64,000 nt of DNA from Burkholderiales bacterium (GCA_947464185.1 CANHVY010000003.1:1-64000), one strand, 5' to 3'; counted from the stretch's first letter, positions 8,746 to 18,339 are shown. Notes: a model not told the origin generated them from the letters alone. A program made the numbers and translations.

Positions 8746-9699
8746 ATGAACACGCAGGCCATCGTGCTGGAGTCGCCAGAACATCTGGCGCTCAGCCAGA
8801 TCGCGCTGGACGCCCCGGGCCCGGCCGACGTGGTGGTGGACATCGAGTTCAGCGGCATCAGCACCGGCACCGAGAAGCTGCTGTGGAACGGCCGCATGCC
8901 GCAGTTCCCCGGCATGGGCTACCCGCTGGTGCCGGGGTACGAATCCGTGGGCCGGGTTGTCCAGGCCGGCCCGGAGGCGGGTTTGTCGGTGGGTGAACGC
9001 GTCTTCGTGCCCGGTGCGCGCTGCTACGGCGAGGTGCGGGGCCTGTTCGGCGGCGCGGCGTCCAAGCTGGTCTCCGCCGGCTCCCGCCTGACGCCCATTT
9101 CAGAAGCGCTGGGCGAGCAGTCGGTGCTGCTGGCCCTGGCCGCCACGGCTTATCACGCCGTGTCCGATGCCGGCAAGCGCACCGCCATCGTCCCGCCCGA
9201 CCTGATCGTCGGCCACGGCGTGCTGGGCCGTCTGCTGGCCCGCATGGTGGTGGTGGCCGGCTTTGCGCCCCCCACGGTGTGGGAAATCAACCCCGCGCGT
9301 CAAGGCGGCGCCCAGGGTTACCCGGTGCTGGACCCCAAGGACGACCCGCGGCGCGACTACCGCGCCATCTACGACGTCAGCGGGGACGCCCAGATCCTGG
9401 ACCAGCTCGTCATGCGCCTGGCGCCGGGCGGCGAGATCGTGTTGGCCGGCTTTTACACCGAGCCGCTGCACTTCATGTTCGCGCCGGCCTTCATGCGCGA
9501 GGCGCAGATCCGCTGTGCCGCCGAGTGGAAGCGTCCGGACCTGCTGGCCGTCAAGGAACTGGCTGAGAGCGGGCGCCTGTCGCTGGACGGCCTCATCACG
9601 CACCACGACCAGCCGGCCCATGCCGACACCGCCTACCGCACCGCGTTTGGCGACCCCGACTGTCTGAAGATGGTCCTTGATTGGAGACACTGCCAATGA
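8746..9699 (+). CDS. bchC: Bacteriochlorophyllide a dehydrogenase BchC
   Basis: MDR-family dehydrogenase (317 residues) that oxidises the C3-hydroxyethyl group of 3-hydroxyethyl bacteriochlorophyllide a. It contains the GroES-like N-terminus ([30 protein letters not shown]) and a nucleotide-binding segment [14 protein letters not shown] near residue 155. The ATG at 8746 has a strong GGAGGTGAGG site; an upstream in-frame start at 8626 would run through the operator region and is rejected. The last 4 bp overlap the bchX start (ATGA). Confidence 0.96.
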   Translation: MNTQAIVLESPEHLALSQIALDAPGPADVVVDIEFSGISTGTEKLLWNGRMPQFPGMGYPLVPGYESVGRVVQAGPEAGLSVGERVFVPGARCYGEVRGLFGGAASKLVSAGSRLTPISEALGEQSVLLALAATAYHAVSDAGKRTAIVPPDLIVGHGVLGRLLARMVVVAGFAPPTVWEINPARQGGAQGYPVLDPKDDPRRDYRAIYDVSGDAQILDQLVMRLAPGGEIVLAGFYTEPLHFMFAPAFMREAQIRCAAEWKRPDLLAVKELAESGRLSLDGLITHHDQPAHADTAYRTAFGDPDCLKMVLDWRHCQ

Positions 9700-10709
9700 A
9701 CGCGCCTGCCAAGCCCGTCATGTTCCTGCGTGACGAACGGTTCGAGGGGCTCAAGGCCGAGGCTGCGATCGAGCCGGACCCGGTCTCCACTTCACCCGCA
9801 GCCAAGACCACCCAGATCATCGCCATCTACGGCAAGGGCGGCATCGGCAAGAGCTTCACGCTGGCCAATCTCCGCTACATGATGGCCCAGCAGGGCAAGA
9901 AGGTGCTGCTGATCGGCTGCGATCCCAAGAGCGACACCACCAGCCTGCTGTTCGGCGGCAAGGCCTGCCCCACCATCATCGAGACCAGCTCGAAGAAGAA
10001 GCTGGCCGGCGAGGCCGTGGCCATTGGCGATGTGTGCTTCAAGCGCGACGGTGTCTACGCCATGGAGCTCGGTGGCCCCGAGGTCGGCCGCGGTTGCGGC
10101 GGGCGCGGCATCATCCACGGCTTCGAGACGCTGGAAAAGCTTGGCTTCCACGAGTGGGGCTTCGACTACGTGCTCCTGGACTTCCTGGGCGACGTCGTCT
10201 GCGGCGGCTTCGGTCTGCCGATCGCCCGCGACATGTGCCAGAAGGTCATCGTCGTGGCCAGCAACGATTTGCAGAGCCTGTACGTGGCCAACAACGTCTG
10301 CTCGGCGGTGGAGTACTTCCGCAAGCTGGGGGGCAACGTCGGTGTGGCCGGCATGGTCATCAACAAGGATGACGGCACGGGCGAGGCGCAGGCCTTTGCG
10401 GTCAATGCCGGCATACCGGTGTTGGCAGCCATTCCTGCCCACGAGGACATCCGCCGCAAGAGTGCGTCCTACGAAATCATCGGCAAGCCCGACGGCGAAT
10501 GGGGTCCCCTGTTCGGAACCCTGGCCCAGAACGTGGCCGATGCGCCCCCGGTACGCCCCAAGCCGCAGACCCAGGACCAACTGCTCGGGTTGTTCTCCGC
10601 CGACGTGACGGGGCGCGACGTGAAGTTGGAACCCGCCACGGTGTTCGACATGGTGGGCCGCACCGAATCTGTGAAGCCTTCGCTGGAAGTGGTCTACGAC
10701 GCGGCCTGA
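9696..10709 (+). CDS. bchX: Chlorophyllide a reductase iron protein BchX
   Basis: NifH-like ATP-dependent reductase component (337 residues) that feeds electrons to BchYZ for reduction of chlorin ring B. P-loop: [11 protein letters not shown], about residues 47-57. Further NifH-family motifs are [21 protein letters not shown] and DVVCGGFG; the last two give the Cys that bridge the dimer [4Fe-4S] cluster. The start overlaps the bchC stop by ATGA, giving translational coupling. bchY follows after 31 bp. Confidence 0.98.
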   Translation: MNAPAKPVMFLRDERFEGLKAEAAIEPDPVSTSPAAKTTQIIAIYGKGGIGKSFTLANLRYMMAQQGKKVLLIGCDPKSDTTSLLFGGKACPTIIETSSKKKLAGEAVAIGDVCFKRDGVYAMELGGPEVGRGCGGRGIIHGFETLEKLGFHEWGFDYVLLDFLGDVVCGGFGLPIARDMCQKVIVVASNDLQSLYVANNVCSAVEYFRKLGGNVGVAGMVINKDDGTGEAQAFAVNAGIPVLAAIPAHEDIRRKSASYEIIGKPDGEWGPLFGTLAQNVADAPPVRPKPQTQDQLLGLFSADVTGRDVKLEPATVFDMVGRTESVKPSLEVVYDAA

Positions 10710-10740
10710 GCGCGCGCCGAACCCCTCACACGCCACCCCC

Positions 10741-12288
10741 ATGAGCAGCGCCACTCCAGCCATGCCCGCCAACGTGCAGAACCCCGCCGCCCTGCAAGGC
10801 GACGGGCTGGGCTGCCACAGCGGCCGCGACCAGATGCTGGCCGCAGCGCAATCTGCCGGCAAGAGCGAGACGCTGGCGCAGTACGCCAAGGACTACCCGC
10901 TGCCCGAAGGCGCCGGCCCGCACGACCAGCCGCAGAGCATGTGCCCGGCCTTCGGCTCGCTGCGCGTGGGCTTGCGCATGCGCCGCACCGCCACCATCCT
11001 GTCCGGTTCGGCCTGCTGCGTGTACGGCCTGACCTTCACCTCCCACTTCTACGGTGCGCGCCGCACCGTGGGCTACGTACCGTTCAACAGCGAGAGCCTG
11101 GTCACGGGCAAGCTGTTCGAGGACATCCGCGAGGCCGTCTTCCAGCAGGCTGACCCGGCGCTGTACGACGCGGTGGTCATCATCAACCTGTGCGTGCCCA
11201 CGGCCAGCGGCGTGCCGCTGCAACTGTTGCCCAAGGACATCAACGGCGTGCGCATCATCGGCATCGACGTCCCGGGCTTTGGCGTGCCCACGCATGCCGA
11301 GGCCAAGGACGTGCTGGCCGGCGCCATGCTGAAGTTTGCCCGCGGTGAGGCCGAGACCGGCCCGGTGGCGGCGCCGCGCGGCGGCATTTCTGACAAGCCC
11401 ACCGTCACCCTGCTGGGCGAGATGTTCCCGGCCGACCCCGTGGGCATCGGCATGCTGCTGGCGCCCATGGGCCTGGCGGCCGGGCCGGTGGTGCCCACGC
11501 GCGAGTGGCGCGAGCTCTATTCGGCGCTGGACTGCGCGGCCGTGGCCGCCATCCATCCCTTCTACACCGCCAGCGTGCGCGAATTCGAGGCCGCGGGCCG
11601 GCCCATCGTGGCCTCGGCCCCTGTGGGCTACGACGGCACCGAAGCCTGGCTGCAGAGCGTGGGCCAGGCCTGCAACGTGGGCCAGGCGCAGATCGACGCC
11701 GCCAAGAACCAGTGGCTGCCCGCCATCAAGGGCGCGCTGTCTCGCATGCCGATCAAAGGCCGCGTGACGGTCAGCGGCTATGAAGGCTCTGAGCTCCTGG
11801 TGGCTCGTCTGCTGATCGAGAGCGGCGCGGACGTCCCCTATGTGGGCAGCGCCTGCCCGAAGACGCCGTGGTCCGCGCCCGATCTGGCGTGGCTGCAAGC
11901 CCGCGGCGTGCATGTGCAGTACCGCGCCAGCCTGGAGCAGGACATCGCCGCTGTGCGCGAGTTCAAGCCCGATCTGGCGATCGGCACCACGCCTGTGGTG
12001 CAGGCGGCCAAGCAGGCGGCCATCCCGGCGCTGTACTTCACCAACCTCATCTCGGCCCGTCCCCTCATGGGTCCGGCCGGAGCCGGGTCGCTGGCCCAGG
12101 TGGTCAACGCCGCCATTGCGAACAAGGCGCGCTTCGACACCATGCGTGAATTCTTCGGCGACACCGGCCAGGGTGACCGTGCCGGCGTGTGGGAGAGCAA
12201 GCCCGTGCTGCGTCCGGAGTTCCGTGCCGAAACCAAGCGCCAGGTCATCAAGTTGATGAAGAAGCGCAAGGCCGAGGAGATGATCTGA
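10741..12288 (+). CDS. bchY: Chlorophyllide a reductase subunit BchY
   Basis: NifD/BchN-like catalytic subunit (515 residues) of chlorophyllide a oxidoreductase. Cluster-type cysteines are seen in [25 protein letters not shown] and [11 protein letters not shown]. The C-terminal half has [16 protein letters not shown] and [17 protein letters not shown], as in the family. There is no clear Shine-Dalgarno before ATG 10741, so the first ~25 low-conservation residues may not all be translated. The stop overlaps the bchZ start (TGATG). Confidence 0.97.
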   Translation: MSSATPAMPANVQNPAALQGDGLGCHSGRDQMLAAAQSAGKSETLAQYAKDYPLPEGAGPHDQPQSMCPAFGSLRVGLRMRRTATILSGSACCVYGLTFTSHFYGARRTVGYVPFNSESLVTGKLFEDIREAVFQQADPALYDAVVIINLCVPTASGVPLQLLPKDINGVRIIGIDVPGFGVPTHAEAKDVLAGAMLKFARGEAETGPVAAPRGGISDKPTVTLLGEMFPADPVGIGMLLAPMGLAAGPVVPTREWRELYSALDCAAVAAIHPFYTASVREFEAAGRPIVASAPVGYDGTEAWLQSVGQACNVGQAQIDAAKNQWLPAIKGALSRMPIKGRVTVSGYEGSELLVARLLIESGADVPYVGSACPKTPWSAPDLAWLQARGVHVQYRASLEQDIAAVREFKPDLAIGTTPVVQAAKQAAIPALYFTNLISARPLMGPAGAGSLAQVVNAAIANKARFDTMREFFGDTGQGDRAGVWESKPVLRPEFRAETKRQVIKLMKKRKAEEMI

Positions 12289-13760
12289 TGCTCGTCCTCG
12301 ACCATGATCGTGCGGGTGGCTACTGGGGAGCGGTGTACGTGTTCACCGCCATCAAGGGGCTGCAGGTCGTCATCGACGGCCCGGTGGGTTGCGAGAACCT
12401 GCCGGTGACCAGCGTGCTGCACTACACCGACGCGCTGCCCCCGCACGAGCTGCCCATCGTGGTGACCGGTCTGGCCGAAGAGCAACTGGGCCGCGAAGGC
12501 ACCGAAGGCGCGATGAAGCGCGCCCATGCCGTGCTGGACCCGGACCTGCCCAGCGTGGTGGTCACGGGCTCGATCGCCGAGATGATCGGCGGCGGTGTCA
12601 CGCCCGAAGGCACGACGATCCAGCGCTTCCTGCCGCGCACCATCGACGAAGACCAGTGGCAGTGCGCCGACCGCGCGATGTTCTGGCTGTGGAGCACCTA
12701 CGGCCTGCGCAAGGTACCCGAGCGCACCCCCTTCGAGGAGCGCCCGGCCGGTGAGCGCCCGCGCGTGAACATCATCGGCCCGAGCTACGGCACCTTCAAC
12801 TCGCCCAGTGACCTGGCCGAGATCCGCCGTCTGGTGCAGGGCATCGGCGCCGAAGTCAACATGGTGTTCCCGCTGGGCAGCCATCTGGCGGATGTGTCGC
12901 GCCTGGTAGAGGCCGACGTCAACATCTGCATGTACCGCGAGTTCGGCCGCATGCTGTGTGAGGCGCTGGAGCGCCCCTACCTGCAAGCCCCCATCGGGCT
13001 GCACAGCACCACCGCTTTCCTGCGGCAGTTGGGTCAGTTGCTGCACCTGGACCCGGAACCCTTCATCGAACGCGAGAAGCACACCACCATCAAGCCGGTG
13101 TGGGACTTGTGGCGCTCGGTCACGCAGGACTTCTTCGGTACCGCCAACTTCGGCGTCGTGGCCGGCGAGACCTACGCACGCGGCCTGCGCCACTTCCTGG
13201 AAGACGAGCTGGGCTTGCCGTGCAACTTCGCCATCTCGCGCAAGGCCGGTGCCAAGACCGACAACGCTGAGGTGCGGCGCCTGGTACACGAAAAGACGCC
13301 GCTGGTGCTGTTCGGCTCCTACAACGAGCGCATGTACCTGGCCGAAAAGGCTGCTGGCTTCGGCCCGAAGCCCGCCTACATCGCGGCCTCGTTCCCGGGC
13401 GCCATCATTCGCCGCGCCACTGGTACCCCGTTCATGGGCTATGCCGGCGCCACCTATGTGGTGCAGGAGTTCTGCAACGCGCTGTTCGATGCGTTGTTCC
13501 ACATCCTGCCCCTGGGCACCGAACTTGACCGTGTCGACCCCACGCCCGTGCGCCAGCGCGCCGAGATGCCTTGGGAAGAAGACGCCAAGTTGCTCATGGA
13601 CGAATTGCTGGAGGCCGAGCCGGTGCTGGTGCGCATCTCGGCAGCCAAGCGCATGCGCGATCGGGCCGAGGCCGATGCGCGAGAGAACAGCCTGCCCGCA
13701 GTAAACGCTGCGCGGCTGGCCGTGTTGTTCGGTCGACCGAGACAGGAGGTGGCGGCATGA
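12288..13760 (+). CDS. bchZ: Chlorophyllide a reductase subunit BchZ
   Basis: NifK/BchB-like subunit (490 residues) that pairs with BchY. The N-terminus carries the family signature [21 protein letters not shown] second conserved block is [20 protein letters not shown], with [22 protein letters not shown] near the C-terminus. I chose ATG 12288, which overlaps the bchY stop as TGATG; a longer frame from 12189 only shadows bchY. The bchZ stop overlaps a small ORF by ATGA before pufB. Confidence 0.97.
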   Translation: MLVLDHDRAGGYWGAVYVFTAIKGLQVVIDGPVGCENLPVTSVLHYTDALPPHELPIVVTGLAEEQLGREGTEGAMKRAHAVLDPDLPSVVVTGSIAEMIGGGVTPEGTTIQRFLPRTIDEDQWQCADRAMFWLWSTYGLRKVPERTPFEERPAGERPRVNIIGPSYGTFNSPSDLAEIRRLVQGIGAEVNMVFPLGSHLADVSRLVEADVNICMYREFGRMLCEALERPYLQAPIGLHSTTAFLRQLGQLLHLDPEPFIEREKHTTIKPVWDLWRSVTQDFFGTANFGVVAGETYARGLRHFLEDELGLPCNFAISRKAGAKTDNAEVRRLVHEKTPLVLFGSYNERMYLAEKAAGFGPKPAYIAASFPGAIIRRATGTPFMGYAGATYVVQEFCNALFDALFHILPLGTELDRVDPTPVRQRAEMPWEEDAKLLMDELLEAEPVLVRISAAKRMRDRAEADARENSLPAVNAARLAVLFGRPRQEVAA

Positions 13761-13903
13761 CCTGCCTTCACACCTGGCGCGTGCGCCCGAACATCAACCC
13801 GGGCAACCGGGTGACAGGTGCCGGGGCGGCTTGCCGCTGCGGCTTTTCAGGGCCGAACCAATTGGTGAGGCTGCACTTCACGAAAGGCTATCCAAATGGC
13901 TGA
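13757..13903 (+). CDS. Small ORF bridging bchZ and pufB (possible leader peptide)
   Basis: A 48-codon frame starts with ATG overlapping the bchZ stop (ATGA), with AGGAGG ending 7 nt upstream, which is an ideal initiation site. It ends 8 bp inside pufB. The peptide has no membrane segment; it contains Cys3 and a CRC pair (Cys26, Cys28), is basic, and matches nothing I know. pufQ occupies this place in Rhodobacter, but no resemblance is seen. It could be a leader that couples bchZ and pufB translation, or only a by-product of RNA structure in this gap. Confidence 0.35.
   Translation: MTCLHTWRVRPNINPGNRVTGAGAACRCGFSGPNQLVRLHFTKGYPNG
13797..13812 (+). other. Stem-loop with GCAA tetraloop before pufB
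   Basis: A perfect 6-bp stem (ACCCGG/CCGGGT) closed by a GNRA-type GCAA loop lies 84 nt before the pufB start. A GC-rich segment ending in TTTT at 13839-13842 follows. It may stabilise the 5' end of processed puf mRNA or attenuate read-through from bchZ. Confidence 0.4.
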
Positions 13904-14039
13904 AAAAGTGAATCCGTCGGGGCTGACGGACGAAGAGTGCCAAGAGTTCCACAAGTACTACATCCAAGGGTACACGCTGTGGGCAGTTGGCGCTTTCTTC
14001 GCCCACAGCCTGGTTTGGATCTGGCGTCCCTGGTTCTGA
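13896..14039 (+). CDS. pufB: LH1 beta polypeptide PufB
   Basis: This 47-residue light-harvesting 1 beta apoprotein has one transmembrane helix. It shows the beta signature: Phe18-His19, bacteriochlorophyll-ligating His37 exactly 18 residues later (FFAHSLVW), and the C-terminal WIWRPWF. AAAGG 10 nt upstream of ATG serves as ribosome-binding site. The stop codon lies inside a 14-bp tandem duplication. Unusually, pufA does not follow at once: a 79-codon gene lies between. Confidence 0.96.
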   Translation: MAEKVNPSGLTDEECQEFHKYYIQGYTLWAVGAFFAHSLVWIWRPWF

Positions 14040-14060
14040 CAACCACGTTCTGACAACCAC
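14033..14060 (+). repeat. 14-bp perfect tandem duplication across the pufB stop
   Basis: GTTCTGACAACCAC occurs twice back to back. The first copy contains the last codons and TGA of pufB; the second lies in the spacer before the 79-codon ORF. It looks like a recent slippage or insertion scar. Confidence 0.9.
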
Positions 14061-14076
14061 GTCGAGTGAGGCTGAC

Positions 14077-14316
14077 ATGAGACAAGAAATCGTTGCCGGA
14101 CATCTGGCGCAGCGCCGCGAGGGCCCCCTCAAGGATTCCTTGAGCGGCTTTCATGGCATCTATGCCGTGACCTTCATCGTCTTCTTGCTGCTTGCGCTGG
14201 CTTCCTTGCTGTGTTTGCAGAACTGGCGCAGCTTGCTGCCGGGAGCGGAGGGCGCACGCTCGATGCTCGATGGCGTCAAGACTGCTGTCTACACCGTCAT
14301 ATCCCAACTGAGTTAA
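14077..14316 (+). CDS. LH1-beta-like one-helix membrane protein of unknown function
   Basis: The 79-residue protein is encoded between pufB and pufA, in the place where these genes normally adjoin. GAGTGAGG precedes the ATG. It has one transmembrane helix (about residues 27-47) and a 25-residue C-terminal extension after NWRSLLPGAEG. Aligned without gaps to PufB it shares Phe25-His26, Tyr29, aromatic 33, Ala40 and Trp50-Arg51, but has Leu44 at the bacteriochlorophyll-binding His position. I infer a divergent beta-type polypeptide that would not bind pigment there, perhaps a ring-opening or quinone-channel subunit analogous to PufX or protein W. I cannot name the family. Confidence 0.75.
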   Translation: MRQEIVAGHLAQRREGPLKDSLSGFHGIYAVTFIVFLLLALASLLCLQNWRSLLPGAEGARSMLDGVKTAVYTVISQLS

Positions 14317-14333
14317 GCGGAAAGGAAATCAAC

Positions 14334-14525
14334 ATGTGGCGTTATTGGCGAGTTGTCGACCCACGCAAAGCGATCATCCTCACGGGTCTTCTGATCGCGT
14401 TCGTGTCGACGAGCATCCATCTGATCCAGATCAGTGGAGACCGTTACAACATCAACACCTGGCATCCCGACACGGCCAAGGCCGCGAAGGCGGCGCAAAA
14501 CGCGCCGTTGCCACCGTCGAAGTAA
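14334..14525 (+). CDS. pufA: LH1 alpha polypeptide PufA
   Basis: This 63-residue light-harvesting 1 alpha apoprotein begins with the family's MWR.W...DPR pattern (MWRYWRVVDPRKA). Its single membrane helix carries the bacteriochlorophyll-binding His in STSIHLIQIS, and the tail is Ala/Lys-rich. AAAGGAAA is the ribosome-binding site. It stands 17 bp after the 79-codon ORF and is followed by a strong stem-loop before pufL, consistent with differential stability of antenna and reaction-centre mRNA segments. Confidence 0.96.
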   Translation: MWRYWRVVDPRKAIILTGLLIAFVSTSIHLIQISGDRYNINTWHPDTAKAAKAAQNAPLPPSK

Positions 14526-14529
14526 CGGA

Positions 14530-14553
14530 CGCGCGGCGCATTGCTGCCGCGCG
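14530..14553 (+). other. pufA-pufL intercistronic stem-loop
   Basis: A perfect 8-bp stem (CGCGCGGC/GCCGCGCG) with an 8-nt loop begins 4 nt after the pufA stop. Stem-loops in this place in other purple bacteria block 3' exonucleases and raise antenna over reaction-centre mRNA. The same role is inferred here. Confidence 0.7.
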
Positions 14554-14653
14554 AGCGGGCGGTGTCGGGTTCACACCCTTCACCCCTGCTCCTTGGTGAG
14601 CCTAGCGACGAATTGCGGCTGATGCTTCGCGCACAGCAATCGGAGAGATTCAT

Positions 14654-15481
14654 ATGGCCATGCTGAGCTTCGAGAGAAAGTACCGTGTCCGCGGGGGCAC
14701 GCTGATCGGTGGTGACTTGTTCGACTTCTGGGTCGGACCGTTCTACGTCGGGTTCTTCGGCGTCACGACAGCGTTCTTTTCCCTGCTGGGCACCACCATG
14801 ATTGTCTGGGGTGCGGCCATGGGCCCCACCTGGAACCTCTGGCAGATCAGCATCGCGCCGCCGGACCTGAAATACGGTTTGAACATGGCGCCCCTGATGG
14901 AGGGGGGCCTGTGGCAGATCATCACTGTCTGCGCCATTGGAGCCTTCGGCTCGTGGGCGCTGCGAGAGGTGGAGATCTGCCGAAAACTGGGTATGGGTTA
15001 CCACGTGCCCGTGGCCTTCAGCTTCGCGATCCTGGGCTACGTCACGCTGCAGGTGATACGCCCCGCACTGATGGGCGCCTGGGGGCATGCCTTCCCCTAC
15101 GGCATCTACAGCCACCTGGACTGGGTGAGCAACGTGGCTTACCAGTACCTGCACTTCCACTACAACCCCTGGCACATGGTCGCGGCCAGCCTGTTCTTCG
15201 CCACCACGCTGGCGCTGTCCATGCACGGCGGTCTGGTGCTGTCTTCCACCAACCCGAAGAAGGGTGAGCCAGTGAAGACCCCGGAGCACGAGGACACCTT
15301 CTTCCGCGACTTCATCGGCTACTCGGTGGGCACGCTGGGCATTCACCGCCTGGGCCTGTTCCTGGCTCTCGCCTCGGTGTGGTTTGCCGCGATGTGCATC
15401 GTCGTCAGCGGACCGTTCTGGACCCGCGGCTGGCCCGAGTGGTGGGGCTGGTGGTTGAACCTGCCGATCTGGGGCCATTGA
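14654..15481 (+). CDS. pufL: Reaction centre L subunit PufL
   Basis: This 275-residue, five-helix membrane subunit binds the special pair, accessory pigments and QA/QB-side cofactors. It starts [21 protein letters not shown], a strongly conserved L-subunit opening. The conserved His-bearing helices lie around [20 protein letters not shown] (special pair) and [13 protein letters not shown] and GIHRLGLF (iron ligands). A GGAGA precedes the ATG. pufM starts 27 bp later. Confidence 0.98.
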   Translation: MAMLSFERKYRVRGGTLIGGDLFDFWVGPFYVGFFGVTTAFFSLLGTTMIVWGAAMGPTWNLWQISIAPPDLKYGLNMAPLMEGGLWQIITVCAIGAFGSWALREVEICRKLGMGYHVPVAFSFAILGYVTLQVIRPALMGAWGHAFPYGIYSHLDWVSNVAYQYLHFHYNPWHMVAASLFFATTLALSMHGGLVLSSTNPKKGEPVKTPEHEDTFFRDFIGYSVGTLGIHRLGLFLALASVWFAAMCIVVSGPFWTRGWPEWWGWWLNLPIWGH

Positions 15482-15508
15482 GCCCAGACCGCCGACAAGG
15501 AGAACAAC

Positions 15509-16480
15509 ATGGCTGAGTATCAAAACCTCTTCACTGCCGTGCAGGCCACCGGCCCTCTGGGAGACGGCGTGCCGCTGCCCCGAGGCGATTGGCGCCGCAG
15601 CGGCAAGCCCTTCCTGTGGCATCTGATCGGCCGCATCGGCAACGCTCAGATCGGGCCCGTCTACCTCGGGGGCCTCGGCGTGGCCTCGCTGGTGTTCGGC
15701 ACGCTGGCCTTCAACATCATCGGCTTCAACATGCTGGCCTCGGTGGACTGGAGTCCGCTGCGCCTGATCCAGCAACTGTTCTGGCTGGCCCTGGAGCCGC
15801 CGGCGCCGCAATACGGCCTGAGCATCCCGCCGCTGGCGCAAGGAGGCTGGTGGCTCATCGTGGGCTTCCTGCTGACGGTGTCCATCATGTTGTGGTGGGC
15901 CCGCACCTACCGCCGCGCGCGTCAGCTGGGCATGGGCACTCACGTGGCCTGGGCTTTCGCTGCGGCGATCTGGCTGTACCTGGTGTGCGGCTTCTTCCGC
16001 CCGCTCATGATGGGCAGCTGGTCTGAGGCAGTGCCTTTCGGCATCTTCCCGCACCTCGACTGGGTGTCAGCGCTGTCGCTGCGCCACGGCAACCTGTTCT
16101 ACAACCCGTTCCACGCGCTGTCCATCGTCTTCCTGTATGGCTCGGTGCTGCTGTTTGCCATGCACGGCGCCACCATCCTGGCGGTGGGCCGCTACGGTGG
16201 TGAACGCGAGATCGAGCAGATCGTGGACCGTGGTACCGCCTCAGAGCGTGCCGCCCTGTTCTGGCGCTGGACCATGGGCTTCAACGCCACGATGGAGTCC
16301 ATCCACCGTTGGGCCTGGTGGTTTGCGGTGCTGTGTCCGCTGACTGGCGGCATCGGCATCCTGTTGACCGGCCCCGTGGTGGACAACTGGTATCTCTGGT
16401 CCATGAAGCACGGCGTGGTGCCCGCGTACCCGCAGGTGTTCCCGGTCAGCATCGACCCTGCCCTGATGGGAGGCAAGTGA
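15509..16480 (+). CDS. pufM: Reaction centre M subunit PufM
   Basis: This 323-residue, five-helix partner of PufL starts [15 protein letters not shown]. It carries the conserved segments [26 protein letters not shown] (pigment His), [23 protein letters not shown] and [13 protein letters not shown] (non-haem iron site). GGAG precedes the ATG. The stop overlaps the start of pufC as TGATG, so the cytochrome subunit is translationally coupled. Confidence 0.98.
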   Translation: MAEYQNLFTAVQATGPLGDGVPLPRGDWRRSGKPFLWHLIGRIGNAQIGPVYLGGLGVASLVFGTLAFNIIGFNMLASVDWSPLRLIQQLFWLALEPPAPQYGLSIPPLAQGGWWLIVGFLLTVSIMLWWARTYRRARQLGMGTHVAWAFAAAIWLYLVCGFFRPLMMGSWSEAVPFGIFPHLDWVSALSLRHGNLFYNPFHALSIVFLYGSVLLFAMHGATILAVGRYGGEREIEQIVDRGTASERAALFWRWTMGFNATMESIHRWAWWFAVLCPLTGGIGILLTGPVVDNWYLWSMKHGVVPAYPQVFPVSIDPALMGGK

Positions 16481-17595
16481 TGAGCAACTTCTCTGAACGC
16501 ATTGCCACCGGCCTGCGCTGGCTGGGGGCCGTCGCAGGCGCCGCCATGCTCGTGGGCTGCGAGCGCCCACCGGTCGAGACCGTGCAGGGCGGCTACCGGG
16601 GCACCAGCATGGGCCAGGTGTACAACCAGCGCGTCATCAACCAGGATGTGGCCAAGAACACCGCCCCTGCCTCCTTGCCCGACGCTTCGGCCGACGGCCC
16701 CAAGGCCAAGGACGTGTACCAGAACGTCAAGGTGCTGGGCGACCTGAGCGTGGGCGAGTTCACGCGCCACATGACGGCCATCACCGCCTGGGTGGCGCCC
16801 GACCAGGGTTGTGCCTATTGCCACAACCTGAACAACCTTGCCGATGACAGCAAGTACACCAAGGTCGTGGCGCGGCGCATGATCGAGATGACGCAGCACG
16901 TCAACGCCGACTGGAAGAAGCATGTGGCCGACACGGGCGTCACCTGCTACACTTGCCACCGCGGAAAGCCGGTGCCGGCCGAGATCTGGTTTGCACCTGC
17001 CGACCGCAAGTACGCGGCCAACTCGGTGATGGGCGACCTGGCCGGGCAGAACATCGCCAACAAGGCGGCCGTGCTGAGTTCGCTCCCTTACGACCCCTTC
17101 ACGCCCTACCTGAAGGAAGCACAGCCGATCCGCGTCAATGGCAACGAAGCGTTGAAGCTGACGGGCGAAGGTGCCAACCGCACCTCCACCAAGCAGGCCG
17201 AGTTCACGTACTCGCTGATGATGCACATGTCCGATTCGCTCGGCGTGAACTGCACCTTCTGCCACAACACGCGCAACTTCGCCTCCTGGACCGAGGCGCC
17301 GCCCCAGCGCGTGACGGCTTGGCACGGCATCCGGATGGCACGCGACCTGAACAACGCCTACATGGAGCCGCTGACGGGCGTCTTCCCGGAGAACCGACTG
17401 GGCCCCAAGGGCGATGTGGCCAAGGTCAACTGCGCCACCTGTCACCAGGGCGCCTGGAAGCCGCTGTACGGTGCGGCCATGGCCAAGGGACACCCGGAAC
17501 TGTTGAAGGTGGCTGCTGCCGCAGCCCCGGCAGAGACGGCCGCCACCGGTGCGGCACCTTCGGCAGCGGCAGCGGCCGCCAGTGCCCCGAAGTAA
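16480..17595 (+). CDS. pufC: Tetraheme cytochrome c subunit PufC
   Basis: This 371-residue periplasmic subunit of the reaction centre re-reduces the photo-oxidised special pair. A signal peptide ends in the lipobox LVGC (Cys27), so it is a lipoprotein. Four haem-binding motifs are seen: CAYCH, CYTCH, CFCH-type CTFCH and CATCH. The family's Met axial ligands fit MTAITAW-, MIEMTQH- and MMHMSD-type segments. The C-terminus ends in an Ala-rich tail (about 30 residues). A stem-loop separates it from crtA. Confidence 0.97.
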   Translation: MSNFSERIATGLRWLGAVAGAAMLVGCERPPVETVQGGYRGTSMGQVYNQRVINQDVAKNTAPASLPDASADGPKAKDVYQNVKVLGDLSVGEFTRHMTAITAWVAPDQGCAYCHNLNNLADDSKYTKVVARRMIEMTQHVNADWKKHVADTGVTCYTCHRGKPVPAEIWFAPADRKYAANSVMGDLAGQNIANKAAVLSSLPYDPFTPYLKEAQPIRVNGNEALKLTGEGANRTSTKQAEFTYSLMMHMSDSLGVNCTFCHNTRNFASWTEAPPQRVTAWHGIRMARDLNNAYMEPLTGVFPENRLGPKGDVAKVNCATCHQGAWKPLYGAAMAKGHPELLKVAAAAAPAETAATGAAPSAAAAAASAPK

Positions 17596-17603
17596 GTTTG
17601 TTC

Positions 17604-17625
17604 CCGGCCCTTGCCTGAAGGCCGG
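17604..17625 (+). other. Stem-loop between pufC and crtA
   Basis: A 6-bp perfect stem (CCGGCC/GGCCGG) with a 10-nt loop starts 8 nt after the pufC stop. There is no T-run directly after it, so it is more likely a processing or stability element than a full terminator; crtA continues 21 nt downstream. Confidence 0.4.
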
Positions 17626-17646
17626 TTCATCACGGACCCTCTCTTG

Positions 17647-18339
17647 ATGAACCGGCCTGATCACGTGGTGGTGGTCCTGCTGGCTGACCTCCAACCCGCA
17701 GCCATCGCTTGGGGTTGGTGGCGAGTGGCTCGCGGTCAGCGCAGCCTGCAGGGCCAACCGGGCCTGGTGTTCGCCAAGGCCCTGGGCAGCGGGCATGACG
17801 GCGGCTTCGGTCTGCGGCCCAGTGCCACGCGCCAGGGATTGCTCGCGGTGTTCCAGGGTGAAGACCTGGCCGATGACTTCATCGAGCGCTCGCCACATGT
17901 CCAGGCCTACCGTCGACGCTCGCGCGAGACCTGCATCCTGAAGCTGCGTGCCACCTCGAGCCGCGGCAGCTGGGGCGGCCACAGCATCGCCGTGACGGCA
18001 CAGGCGGCAGCGCAGCAGCCGGTGGTGGCGCTCACACGTGCATCCATCCGGCCGCGGCGAGCGGGCGCCTTCTGGCGCCAGTCGCCTCCTTCCGAGACCT
18101 CGCTGGCCCGCGCGCAGGGCTGCCGCCTGGCGGTGGGCTTGGGCGAAGCACCTGTGCTGCGGCAGGCAACCCTCAGCCTGTGGCAGAGCCAGGAGCACAT
18201 GGATGCCTACGCGCGCAGCGGCGCTCACCTCGCCGCCATCCACGCGGCCTACGACGGGCGCTACTTTTCCGAATCGATGTTCGTGCGCTTTGCGCCCGTG
18301 CAGATGCAGGGCACCTGGAAGGGGGTGACGCTTGGCTGA
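17647..18339 (+). CDS. crtA: Spheroidene monooxygenase CrtA
   Basis: Oxygenase (230 residues) that adds the 2-keto group converting spheroidene to spheroidenone when oxygen is present. The sequence shows the CrtA pattern: VVVLLADLQPAAIAWGWWR near the start, GLRPSATRQGLLAVFQ, and the C-terminal FSESMFVRFAPVQMQGTWKG. ATG 17647 gives the family-length protein; a TTG at 17611 is less likely. crtD starts within its last codons. Its position after pufC matches the pufBALMC-crtADC order of Rubrivivax. Confidence 0.93.
   Translation: MNRPDHVVVVLLADLQPAAIAWGWWRVARGQRSLQGQPGLVFAKALGSGHDGGFGLRPSATRQGLLAVFQGEDLADDFIERSPHVQAYRRRSRETCILKLRATSSRGSWGGHSIAVTAQAAAQQPVVALTRASIRPRRAGAFWRQSPPSETSLARAQGCRLAVGLGEAPVLRQATLSLWQSQEHMDAYARSGAHLAAIHAAYDGRYFSESMFVRFAPVQMQGTWKGVTLG

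Noticed and set aside
11838..13502. 554-codon - strand frame opposite bchY/bchZ
   Set aside because: Antisense shadow of bchY and bchZ with no family features.
14077..14316. pufX or pufQ as the name for the small gene between pufB and pufA
   Set aside because: PufX is encoded after pufM and PufQ before pufB. Only the one-helix layout is shared; the residue pattern fits LH1 beta better, so no gene name is given.
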